Shown: one piece after another, positions 27,630 to 35,628 of the stretch
Position numbering within the stretch: position 1 is the first letter of the stretch
How the letters are laid out: every line of letters starts with the position of its first letter
Assembly (NCBI GenBank): GCA_040768665.1
Contig: JAXGMN010000036.1
Location: forward strand, 76,521-140,520
Length of the DNA: 64,000 nt
Reading direction: 5' to 3'
DNA from: JABWBD01 sp040768665
GTDB taxonomy: Bacteria > Planctomycetota > Planctomycetia > Pirellulales > Thermoguttaceae
Notes under the pieces: model-generated
Databases searched by the model: none
What the model was told of the DNA's origin: nothing
Seen by the model: the letters and a program-made list of their open reading frames with translations, nothing else
Made by a program: the position numbers and the translations under genes

Positions 27630-29072
27630 ATGAAACCCAAAGCCAGCTCCGCGCGCGATCGATCGCGCACACCGTCGCGCCGCGAATTCTTGAAATCCAC
27701 TGCAACCGCAGCCGCCATGCCGGCCACGGTCGGCGTCACTCTGCCCCACGTTCATGCGGCAGAGAATAACACCATTCGATTGGCGTTGATCGGCTGCGGC
27801 GGGCGCGGCAGCGGCGCAGCGGTCAACGCCTTCGATTCGCCTAACGGCCCGGTGAAGCTGGTCGCAATGGCCGACCTGCTCCCGAACCGGCTGGAGAATT
27901 CGCTCAAAGCTCTCAAGCGGCTGCATGCCGGCAAGATCGACGTACCGCCCGACCGGCAGTTTATCGGATTCGACGCCTACAAGAAGGCCATCGACTGCCT
28001 GCGCCCGGGCGACGTGGCCATGCTCACCGGGTATGCCGCTTTCCGACCGCATCAACTGGAATACGCCGTGGAAAAGGGCGTAAACGTGTTCATGGAGAAA
28101 TCGTTTGCCGTCGACCCGCCGGGTGTGCGGCGGTTGATCAAGGCCGGAGAGGCCGCCGAGAAGAAGAATCTCAAGATCGCCGCGGGCCTGATGTGCCGTC
28201 ACTCGCGCAACCGGCAGGAACTGATCCGACGCCTGCGTGACGGTCAACTGGGAGAGATTCAATTCATCCGCGCCTATCGCATGTGCAACGTCGGGGCGCT
28301 GCGCCGCAAGCCGGCCGGCGAGAAGGAACTGTTGTGGCAGATCCGCAACTTCACGGATATCCTCTGGGTCGCCGGCGGCCGATTTGCCGAGGCGAACATT
28401 CACCAGATCGACGAAATCTGCTGGATCAAGGATGGCTGGCCGGTCTCGGCGCACGGCGTGGGCGGCCGGGCGGCCAACAACCTAGACCGCGGCCAGAACC
28501 TCGACTCGTTCTCCGTCGAGTGGACGTTCGCCGACGGGAGCAAGGCCTACGACGTGGTGCGCTATATTCCCAGGTGCTACGAGGAGTTCAACACGTTCAT
28601 CCACGGCACGAAGTGTGCGGCACAATTCTCCGGCGATATCCATGCCGGCACGTGCCACATCTACAAGGACCAGCGCTGCACGCCGGTCAAGGTGAGCGCT
28701 CGCTACGACGACGCAACCATGCAGTACCAATACTCGCACGACCATCGTCCCCAGCGCGACGACATCATGTGGCGGGCGTCGCCCGAGAAGATCACCTCCT
28801 GGCAAGCCGAGTGGGACGTGCTGCTTGCTGCCATCCGCAAGGATGAGCCGCACAACGAAACGAAACGGGCCGGCCTATCGAACCTGGCCGCCATCCTGGG
28901 CCGGGCCGCCGTACACACTGGGCGGGTCGTCACTTGGAATGAGGCGTTGGCCTCCAACTTCGAGTTCTGCCCGAACATCGAGAAGATGAACGACGATACA
29001 GCTCCTCCGCTCCTACCCGACGCGCAAGGCCGATACCCGGTTCCGATCCCCGGCCAGTGGTCGGAAATCTGA
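27630..29072 (+). CDS. Exported Gfo/Idh/MocA-family oxidoreductase
   Basis: A 480-residue protein with a long twin-arginine leader (PSRREFLKSTATAAAMPATVG). The Rossmann fold starts with LALIGCGGRGSG near 52 and continues with VAMADLLPNR; the C-terminal alpha/beta domain begins near 190. The family's catalytic EKP is replaced by EKS (VFMEKSFAVDPPG near 155); the lysine remains. Planctomycetes carry many such exported NAD(P)-dependent sugar oxidoreductases, which are thought to arrive folded with bound cofactor through the Tat pathway. The substrate is likely a sugar or sugar acid. The start ATG at 27630 is a good fit to the leader, although its ribosome binding site (GGAG, nine bases ahead) is only moderate. 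Confidence 0.82.
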   Translation: MKPKASSARDRSRTPSRREFLKSTATAAAMPATVGVTLPHVHAAENNTIRLALIGCGGRGSGAAVNAFDSPNGPVKLVAMADLLPNRLENSLKALKRLHAGKIDVPPDRQFIGFDAYKKAIDCLRPGDVAMLTGYAAFRPHQLEYAVEKGVNVFMEKSFAVDPPGVRRLIKAGEAAEKKNLKIAAGLMCRHSRNRQELIRRLRDGQLGEIQFIRAYRMCNVGALRRKPAGEKELLWQIRNFTDILWVAGGRFAEANIHQIDEICWIKDGWPVSAHGVGGRAANNLDRGQNLDSFSVEWTFADGSKAYDVVRYIPRCYEEFNTFIHGTKCAAQFSGDIHAGTCHIYKDQRCTPVKVSARYDDATMQYQYSHDHRPQRDDIMWRASPEKITSWQAEWDVLLAAIRKDEPHNETKRAGLSNLAAILGRAAVHTGRVVTWNEALASNFEFCPNIEKMNDDTAPPLLPDAQGRYPVPIPGQWSEI

Positions 29073-29181
29073 TCGGCGTGCTCATGGCAGGATCTCTTTC
29101 ATTTCGAAGTTGACGATCAGGAATCGGTTTTCAGACCTGTCCCGTGGACGGCGAACGAACACACAGCCCTCGTGTGGGCCC

Positions 29182-30132
29182 TTACGGCGCAAGCTTCGCC
29201 AGACGCATCGCCTGGGCATCCAGGAATTCCAGGGACTTCTTCACGCCATCGACAGGATTGTCCGGATCGGAATGGCATTCGATGCTCAACAGAACGGGCC
29301 CCTTCTTGACCCTGGCCAGTGTCTCCAGCATCTCAGGCAGGTTGCCGACGCCGCTGCCCAGCGGTACGCCGCGTCCCGAGGCGTTGAAGGCGTCCAGATC
29401 ATGAATTTCGAAGCCGACGATCCGGTCCTTCAATATCGCGACTCCGTCGGAAGGATCGAGTTCCGAGCGGATCCAGTGGCCTGTATCGCTGAACGCTCCG
29501 ACCGCGGATGAGAAGGCCTGGCAGTGCTTGGCGACCAGTGCGGGATGCCAGGTGTCGGGGGAACTCTTCTTGTCGTGACCATGCAGGCCGACGATCATTC
29601 CGTATTGCTGGCCCAACTTGTCGAGCATTGGCAACAGGCTGGGATCCGGTTCGCTCACGAAATACTTGACCCCCAGTTTCTTGCTCTTCTCAAACACCGT
29701 CTGACACGTAGCCTCGTCGGCAGGAAATCGCCCGTAGTAAAGCGCGATCAGTCTCACTCGCGACTCGCGGAGCTTCCGAAGAACCTTCTCGAACTGCTCA
29801 TCAGACATCGTGAGCGGATTCAGGGGGGTCGAACTCTCCTGGCTGATCTTCTGGAAGCTGAATCCCTCGATCCGATCGAGTCCCAATTGGGCGACCATGT
29901 CGACAGTCTCGAAGAACGTGAACTTGCGGAAGGTGTAGGCGGCTACGGAGATTTGCCAGTCGAGCTTGTTTTGGGCCGCTCGGGCAGACTGCCGGGCTTC
30001 GAAGGCGGGGCTACCCCCTTGGGCGCCGCAGGTGGCCGTGATAGACGCGAGCAGGAATATTGCCAGAATCGTGCAACGTGTCATGGATTTGCAGGAAGTC
30101 AAGTGTGGGGTCGACCAGATTGAGTGAATCAT
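29182..30132 (-). CDS. Exported sugar-isomerase/epimerase-like TIM-barrel protein
   Basis: A 316-residue protein. I keep the ATG at 30132 because GGAGAAAGGG lies just before it; an internal ATG at 30084 would give a cleaner signal peptide (MTRCTILAIFLLASITATCGA) but lacks a site. The body is of the xylose-isomerase-like/AP-endonuclease-2 barrel type: QISVAAYTFRKFTFFETVDMVAQLGLDRIEGF, VGLHGHDKKSSPD near 180, AFSDTGHWIRS near 213, FEIHDLDAF near 240 and LSIECHSDPDN near 285. These supply the His, Asp and Glu of a divalent-metal site. Sugar epimerisation or isomerisation is inferred. Its neighbour upstream is the broken SGNH gene, 24 bp away. Confidence 0.75.
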   Translation of the reverse strand: MIHSIWSTPHLTSCKSMTRCTILAIFLLASITATCGAQGGSPAFEARQSARAAQNKLDWQISVAAYTFRKFTFFETVDMVAQLGLDRIEGFSFQKISQESSTPLNPLTMSDEQFEKVLRKLRESRVRLIALYYGRFPADEATCQTVFEKSKKLGVKYFVSEPDPSLLPMLDKLGQQYGMIVGLHGHDKKSSPDTWHPALVAKHCQAFSSAVGAFSDTGHWIRSELDPSDGVAILKDRIVGFEIHDLDAFNASGRGVPLGSGVGNLPEMLETLARVKKGPVLLSIECHSDPDNPVDGVKKSLEFLDAQAMRLAKLAP

Positions 30133-30156
30133 TTCCCTTTCTCCTATAAGTGCGTC

Positions 30157-30429
30157 TCAAGGCTTGATGATCACCACCAGCCCCGGAAAGTCCTCGGCCA
30201 GCGTCTTCCAGCCCACGATATTCGAGGCGCCGGTGAAGAGAATCGCATTGGGCGGCGACGGCCTGGTCTTGTCGGCGGTCTCAAAGGCGAGGATCGCCTT
30301 CTCAAAACGCTCGCTTTTGGACCAGGGCTTCTTGGCTTGCTCGGCGGCAAACAACGACGCCGAAGACGCCACCACCAGGCTTGCCAGCCAGAAATGGATC
30401 GGGGCCGCGGGAAAGGCAACCGGACTCAT
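30157..30429 (-). pseudogene. SGNH/GDSL hydrolase gene cut off after block I
   Basis: From the ATG at 30429 (AGGAGA just upstream) the frame encodes a signal peptide and the first 60 residues of a GDSL-like enzyme: KPWSKSERFEKAILAFETADK, then NAILFTGASNIVGWKTLAEDFPGL. After that point the family continues with a glycine-rich segment, but here it ends in VVIIKP and a stop. The catalytic Asp-His block is missing. The ribosome binding site and leader are intact, so a 90-residue exported peptide might still be made. Confidence 0.65.
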
Positions 30430-30477
30430 GGCTTCTCCTGTTCTCGAGAAGGGGCTCAAAAAATGGCGGTCAAAACA

Positions 30478-32040
30478 TCAGGGCAGGCAGCCGGCTCGTT
30501 CGAACAGGTTGCGGGTGATTCGCTGCACGCGAGGATCGGGGCCGTGCGGTCGGCTCCAGTGCGACCAGGGCAGCGTGTGGCCGGGCGGCATGCTCAGACC
30601 CTGGCACCAGAAGATCGTCGCAGCGTTGAAGACGAAGTTCCCTTTCGGGCCAGGGTAGATGGTGGCCGTCCACGGCGAAGGCTTCACGCCTCCCTGAAAG
30701 GCCGTGCCTTGGCCGACGATCTCCAGGCCGGGCAGGTCGGTGGGCGGGTCGCCGTGGTACTCCCAACCGACGAGCCCCGGCACGTGGTCGCCCTTCTTCA
30801 TGCCGGTGCCCGCAAAGATCCAGTGCTCCGGCTTGACGCAGATCCAGTCGCCGCCGCCGTTGATCGGGCTGGAGTTGCGGGCGCCCATCAGGTAGCCTTC
30901 GTCGGGCCCGCGTTCAGGAAATGGGCCATGTTTCTGGATGCGGGCCTCAATCCACTGGTTCGATCCGCCATACGGGCCGCCGCGGAAGGTGACCCGGTTG
31001 GGCCGCCCGTCGCTGCTCGGCTTGAAGGGACTGACCCAACACACGGCGTTGCCCGAGAGGAACAGCAAGTTCACGCCCGCATCGCGCATCTTCACCGCGC
31101 TGTGGTACTGACGGATGTCCCAGTACTCGTCATGGCCCACACTGAGAAACGCCTTGCACTTCAGCCCGCGGTCGGGCGTAATCATGTCGCTGTTCGAGCA
31201 GTAGCTCACGTCGCATCCCTGCTGCTCCAGCCAGTACGCCAAGGGAAACTCGAACGTCAGCCATGCGCCGGAGCCGATCGAGAGCGGATCGTTGACGATT
31301 CCGGAATACTGGGCTTCGCGGCCGTAGGGCCGATCGAAGCTCACGTCGGCCCAGGGGCCTTGGCCGCCCTTGGGATGCGTGTAAACCGACGATTTGTACG
31401 GCCAGCCGTTGTAGGCTTGCCACGTGTTATCGCTGCACTGAAAGAGAATGCCGGCCGGCCGGTCGTCGCGGACGATGAACACGACGTAGCTTTGCCAGTA
31501 CGGCTGGTCGTCCGTTTCCGGCAGCGTCGTGAGCCGTCCCAGGTAGACGCCGCTGACCCATTCGGCCGGAATCGTCAAGTCAGCCGACGGTTCCCAACGG
31601 CACTCGTGCAAAGTCCGCTCGTTGGGCTGCGGCGTGGGTTGCGGTTTGCCTGCCAAAGGCCCGAGTTTCTTCATGAGGCGCGCCCCGCGACCGCCGTAGT
31701 AGCCCGTTCGGAAGATCTCGATCTGGAATTGAGAAGTCGGCTGGGTCGAGACCATGATCTGCAGTTTCTCGCCCGCCGCAACGCTTTGCTTGGAGCAGTA
31801 GCCTTCGATGGCCGTGCAACGGCAGCCGTCGGGCTTGTCGACACGGGTCCGCGTGAGTTGCCAATCGGTCGCGCCTTCGAGGGCGTTCTCCTGCTGGATC
31901 AGGTTTGGCCCGGTTGCATGCGAGGCTGCGGCAACCTCGTTGCGCATGCCAAGCGGGCCCCAAACGATTAGCGCCAACACGACAGCCACGCCTCTGCGAA
32001 GTCCACGTCGGATGATCGAGCTTAATTCCAGAACACTCAT
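30478..32040 (-). CDS. Secreted N,N-dimethylformamidase beta-subunit-like protein
   Basis: A 520-residue protein with a membrane-spanning leader (RRGVAVVLALIVWGPLGM). It matches the C-terminal domain of the dimethylformamidase large subunit: FRTGYYGGRGARLM near 110, QAYNGWP near 210, VSYCSNSDM near 280, FLSVGHDEYWDIRQYHSAVKMRDAGVNLLFLSGNAVCW near 300 and YLMGARNSSP near 385. In the family this part carries the non-heme iron site and amide-hydrolysing residues. The exported planctomycete members are uncharacterised and need not act on dimethylformamide. The Cys pairs (CRCTAIEGYC) suggest an oxidising compartment. It is followed at 38 bp by the broken SGNH gene. Confidence 0.75.
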   Translation of the reverse strand: MSVLELSSIIRRGLRRGVAVVLALIVWGPLGMRNEVAAASHATGPNLIQQENALEGATDWQLTRTRVDKPDGCRCTAIEGYCSKQSVAAGEKLQIMVSTQPTSQFQIEIFRTGYYGGRGARLMKKLGPLAGKPQPTPQPNERTLHECRWEPSADLTIPAEWVSGVYLGRLTTLPETDDQPYWQSYVVFIVRDDRPAGILFQCSDNTWQAYNGWPYKSSVYTHPKGGQGPWADVSFDRPYGREAQYSGIVNDPLSIGSGAWLTFEFPLAYWLEQQGCDVSYCSNSDMITPDRGLKCKAFLSVGHDEYWDIRQYHSAVKMRDAGVNLLFLSGNAVCWVSPFKPSSDGRPNRVTFRGGPYGGSNQWIEARIQKHGPFPERGPDEGYLMGARNSSPINGGGDWICVKPEHWIFAGTGMKKGDHVPGLVGWEYHGDPPTDLPGLEIVGQGTAFQGGVKPSPWTATIYPGPKGNFVFNAATIFWCQGLSMPPGHTLPWSHWSRPHGPDPRVQRITRNLFERAGCLP

Positions 32041-32599
32041 TGCACATCTCCTATCGATTGTGTCGCTGCCTACGTGACTATCGGTGATCGATCATGCAGG
32101 AATGGTTCGTGTCACGGAGAGTCAGTGCCCCGGCAGCCCGGCAGCCAGAAACTCTTCACTTCTTCAATGGGTAACGTTTGAGCGGCAAGACCGCCGCGGA
32201 ATTGCGGCGGCAAGTCAGCAGTGCTGGTCGGCGACGAAGATCCTGAAGCCACCCAGGCTCTCGCGTCCTCCGACAATGATGTTCGGGCGAATGGGACATT
32301 CGTGCCTCAGTTGATTCGCGGGCGGGCGGGAGCGCGGTGGGCGATTCCGGAACGCCGAAGCAGGTGGGTACCCCGTCATTTTCATCCCCAGCTTTCGAGA
32401 GGTCAAGAAGGTCCTGGACCGATAGGCGGGAGGAATCGGCGAGGCTTACGAACGCCCATCTGTACGGACACAGCAGATCGGCCAGCAGCAGCGCTGGTCC
32501 ATCTGCGCCTCGCGCCGTTTTGACTTTCTGCCGTCGGTGTTCTCGCAGACGCCCGACCTGGAAGAATGCGATCCGCTGGCCGCGAGGCTGTGCGCCACG
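32041..32599. other. Gene-poor stretch, no feature recognised
   Basis: Short frames exist on both strands but none gives a recognisable protein or a ribosome binding site with a leader. The stretch separates the dimethylformamidase-like gene from the ceramidase-like fragment that follows. Confidence 0.4.
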
Positions 32600-32745
32600 G
32601 GCGGTCCGCCGTTGCCGCGGTCTCACGGTTTGCATCGATGAACTTGTCGCCCAGGATCGACTTGAAGAAACCAAGTCCTCGCGTGGGATCCCCGGAGTAG
32701 CCGCTATAGATCGGCGCCAGGTTGCCCTGGGCGCCATTCATGACT
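32600..32745 (-). pseudogene. Internal fragment of a ceramidase-like gene (recent duplicate)
   Basis: The minus strand encodes VMNGAQGNLAPIYSGYSGDPTRG and on to ADR, the middle of the ceramidase-like protein at 35629-36963. Bases 32643-32736 match 36058-36151 at all but three of 94 positions, at a constant offset of 3415. The copy fades into unrelated sequence on both sides. It is a recent, non-functional duplicate. Confidence 0.85.
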
Positions 32746-32767
32746 CGCGTCGAAATACCTGGAGCGA

Positions 32768-34048
32768 TCAGTTTTTTCGCGCCGCGGCTGCCGGCTTGGG
32801 CTTGATGAACATCACGTCGGCCTGCGTCACCCAGCCGGTTCGCAGGTCGAGGCGGAACCACCCTTCGCTGTTCTTCTCGTGGAAACGGGTCCCTGATCTC
32901 GGGCCGAACTCCGCCAGGTCGTACTGGGCCCAGGTCTTGCCCATGTCGGTGGAAACGATAATTCCGTTCTTCATGGGCGAGGCCGGCGCGCAGTGGGTGG
33001 CCAGCATCACGCCGTCCTGGATGATCATGTTGCCCGACTCCACGCCCGGATTGAACAACATCGTGTGCTTTTCCGGATTCGGGATGTCGGCCGGATCGCA
33101 GCAGAAGATGCCGCGGTCGTAGGGCTTGGGGCCGTTCGCGTCGCTGATCCAGTAGCACTTGCCGTCGACGAAACTGATTCCGCCGCACTTGTAGCGTGTA
33201 TTGAGGCTGGCGGTAACGATCACCTTCCATTGCCATTGGTCGTTCGCGGCGTCGTAGGTTCCACGGAGCCAATGGCATTCCTTGCCCTCGGGACGGTCGC
33301 CGTCGCCGGTGCAGGCATAGAACGCGTTCTCCGCCGGGTTGTAGGAGACGCCGTGGAGATGCCGGGCGATGATCGGGTTGTCGGGATCGCCCAACACGTT
33401 GCCCCCTTTCCCGCCGCCGCCCGAGCCGTTATCGCTGAAGTTGGGGTTGCAGCCAAACGTGTAGGCCAGCTTCACGGTTTGCCCGCTGTCGGTGGAATAG
33501 TAGATATTGACGGGGGTCGCGCCGCCGATCACGTTGCAGTAGTTGCCCCAAACCATGATCTCTTTGCCGCCGATGTCCCAAGAGACGATGCCTGGCAGCG
33601 TGTGAAAGTACCATCCCGGGTTCTCGGGGTTCTTCGGCGTGTGCGGCAGATAGTCGCGTCCCTTTGCGTCCTTCACGGTGATCGGCTTGTAGGACTTGAG
33701 GTTGTCGGTGCTCAGATACAGGTTTGCCCCGGTGGCGAAGAGGATGTTGCCGTTCTTCAGAATGTGGCTGAACGTGATCTTCTTGGCATCGGGAAAGGCG
33801 GCGCTGTGCGGCCAGTTGTGGGCGTTGTCCTCGGAAAGAAGGATCTTGCCGTCGAGGTAGCCAAAAGCCTTGTTGCTACGCTGGCAGTCGATATACGGCC
33901 CGGGCGGTTGGGGGCGATACCAGAAGTGAGGCGTCGAGGGAAAGTCTTCGAGCGACTTCGTCTCTTCGCCGCGGGCTGCGCAAAGCAGCGTTCCAAGTGA
34001 AACAGTTAGCGCGACCGAAACGACATAGCGGGACGAAAAGAACTTCAT
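32768..34048 (-). CDS. Secreted BNR/sialidase-like beta-propeller protein
   Basis: A 426-residue protein from the ATG at 34048, chosen for the CCGGAGGTAAG ribosome binding site just upstream and the signal peptide that follows (MKFFSSRYVVSVALTVSLGTLLCAARG). Asp-box-like motifs mark a propeller: LLSEDNAHNWPH near 75, LYLSTDNLKSYKP near 110, YYSTDSGQTVKLA near 185 and VSTDMGKTWAQYD near 375. Such proteins bind or cleave glycans, but the arginine triad of sialidases is not evident, so binding is at least as likely as catalysis. It stands alone; a PHP-type gene tail lies 117 bp upstream. Confidence 0.7.
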   Translation of the reverse strand: MKFFSSRYVVSVALTVSLGTLLCAARGEETKSLEDFPSTPHFWYRPQPPGPYIDCQRSNKAFGYLDGKILLSEDNAHNWPHSAAFPDAKKITFSHILKNGNILFATGANLYLSTDNLKSYKPITVKDAKGRDYLPHTPKNPENPGWYFHTLPGIVSWDIGGKEIMVWGNYCNVIGGATPVNIYYSTDSGQTVKLAYTFGCNPNFSDNGSGGGGKGGNVLGDPDNPIIARHLHGVSYNPAENAFYACTGDGDRPEGKECHWLRGTYDAANDQWQWKVIVTASLNTRYKCGGISFVDGKCYWISDANGPKPYDRGIFCCDPADIPNPEKHTMLFNPGVESGNMIIQDGVMLATHCAPASPMKNGIIVSTDMGKTWAQYDLAEFGPRSGTRFHEKNSEGWFRLDLRTGWVTQADVMFIKPKPAAAARKN

Positions 34049-34164
34049 AAGACTTACCTCCGGTTGGGTCGTTGAGGCGGGTGGTGGGTCAAGCAGGCGG
34101 TGCCGGACGGACCGGCGCCAGCCATTGTAGTCCAGCGCAAGCGGCCCGATCAACTGATGGCCTC

Positions 34165-34245
34165 GCCGCTTCCTTCTGAACCAGGATCGGCTGCGAGAAG
34201 ATCATGCCCAAGATGGTTAGGGGGGCTGTTCCCCGAAAGATCGCG
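34165..34245 (-). pseudogene. C-terminal tail remnant of a PHP-type gene
   Basis: The minus strand encodes GTAPLTILGMIFSQPILVQK and a few further residues. This matches the C-terminus of the protein at 40174-41832 (GTAPIPIVDMIFSQPILLQK). The DNA is alignable with 40195-40262. No body or start precedes it. Confidence 0.6.
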
Positions 34246-34257
34246 TGATGTAACCGT

Positions 34258-35523
34258 TCACGGGGCGGGCGGGGACTGGTCCATTTTTCGGCCAAGGGAT
34301 GCATTTTCGCCGCAAAGACGCTGTCCGAAAACATGGACCTGTCCCCCTCTTCCCCTTTCCGGGCCGGGGAATTCGATCAGGTTTGTTGAACCACAGAGAT
34401 CGTTGAAAGGAGATTCTTCATCATAAGCGGACAAAAAACACTGGTAAACTCCCTTCGGCAATTCCGCGCGAACGCTGTTCGCGTCAACCTGCGCCGGCAT
34501 ATTCTTCCACAGACGTTTATGGGTTGTTTTTTCCTCTGCGTCGTCAGTATAGCAGAGGATGGCGTGGGTAATTCCCCTGCCTCTGGCCAGAATGTCAGAG
34601 CGGATGCTGTTTCCTTCGATCTGAGCTTTCCCGAGTTTCGGCAGGCCGCAGCCGCCCTTGAGAAAATACTCCGCCATCCGGAAACAAGACGGGAACCCGA
34701 ATCCGACGTGCGAATGGGGTAGCCGGATCACCAAAGACTGGTTTTCCAATTTTGCGCATTCTTCGAAGCCCGCCTGCAGTGTGGCCGGGGTGACATTCTG
34801 ATCATTGGTGCTGGCTACCCAGTAAAGCGGCACCTTGACTGCATAGTGAAAACGCCCGTTGATGAAGTTCTTGCTGTCTCGGTTGACATCCCCACAGTAG
34901 ATCTCAATCCCGCCTTTGAAACGCGGATCGACCGCCGCAACCATGGCGCCATACCAACTCCCCCAGGACAGGCCGACAAAAGCCGTCTTCTCAGGGTTCA
35001 CGTTTTCCAGTGAGCGCAGCAGGGAATGCGCCAGTACCATGTTGGCCACATTGACCTCATGAATCTGGCGTCTTCCGCCCTCCAGCGCGGCACGCGCAAC
35101 ATTGGTCTCGGTTGGCTTTGCCGGGTTTGCCAGCGGTCTCTGGTTGTACCAGTCCAGCGCCATCACAGCATAGCCATGATCCAACCAGAGTTTCATATAT
35201 TGCGGAAATGCGGTGCCACCCCCACCATGAATCAACAGAACCGCCGGATAACCACCGGCAGGAGGCGGAGTCGCCGGATAGCCGGCATAGACAAAGAATT
35301 CCGCCGGTTTCCCGTCGACTTCCGCACCGCGGACCAGCAGATCGCGCAAACCGGCATGTTTGCTGTCGGCATAAGGCGAATCGCGGTATTCCGGCGCCTT
35401 CGACAATTCGGCAAAATTCCAGTATTTTTCCGGGGTCTCCCGGAAAGCCTCGCCGCGGCTCAGGCAGTCGCTGCCGTAGAACTGTCCCGCCATGAACCAC
35501 GCAATCATCAGTTTTCTCAACAT
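34258..35523 (-). CDS. Secreted alpha/beta hydrolase (acetyl-xylan-esterase/dienelactone type) with repeat-derived tail
   Basis: A 421-residue protein with a short leader (MLRKLMIAWFMAGQFYGSDCLS). The hydrolase core shows YPAVLLIHGGGGTAFPQYM (oxyanion hole) near 90, GLSWGSW with nucleophile Ser186, STNDQNVTP near 240 (candidate Asp) and LPHSHVGFGFP near 262 (candidate His). Deacylation of a glycan ester is the usual role. Base composition is visibly lower in GC than in the neighbours, hinting at separate origin. The last 30 residues are encoded by a palindromic repeat (34271-34346) and look unlike any hydrolase end, so the native stop has probably been lost. Confidence 0.72.
   Translation of the reverse strand: MLRKLMIAWFMAGQFYGSDCLSRGEAFRETPEKYWNFAELSKAPEYRDSPYADSKHAGLRDLLVRGAEVDGKPAEFFVYAGYPATPPPAGGYPAVLLIHGGGGTAFPQYMKLWLDHGYAVMALDWYNQRPLANPAKPTETNVARAALEGGRRQIHEVNVANMVLAHSLLRSLENVNPEKTAFVGLSWGSWYGAMVAAVDPRFKGGIEIYCGDVNRDSKNFINGRFHYAVKVPLYWVASTNDQNVTPATLQAGFEECAKLENQSLVIRLPHSHVGFGFPSCFRMAEYFLKGGCGLPKLGKAQIEGNSIRSDILARGRGITHAILCYTDDAEEKTTHKRLWKNMPAQVDANSVRAELPKGVYQCFLSAYDEESPFNDLCGSTNLIEFPGPERGRGGQVHVFGQRLCGENASLGRKMDQSPPAP
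34271..34346. repeat. Palindromic REP-like element, copy 1
   Basis: Inverted arms GGGGACTGGTCCATTTTTCGG (34271-34291) and its imperfect complement ending CATGGACCTGTCCCC (34325-34346) enclose a 33-base centre. The arms are close to those of the element at 44725-44774. It lies inside the 3' end of the hydrolase frame. Confidence 0.7.
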
Positions 35524-35628
35524 GGTCGATTCCTCATTAGGAGTGATCGTGACTGGCCCGAATAGCTTGCCATCCGGCCTATGATCCCAACCAGGGTTGC
35601 CGCGGCGGCTGGAGTCCGCGGGGGCGGC

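Noticed and set aside
30124..31971. Plus-strand frame of about 615 codons
   Set aside because: Antisense to the dimethylformamidase-like gene; no recognisable domain.
32403..33278. Minus-strand frame of 291 codons bridging the ceramidase fragment and the BNR gene
   Set aside because: Only its middle is homologous to a protein. The rest is out-of-frame sequence of the BNR gene and non-coding DNA.
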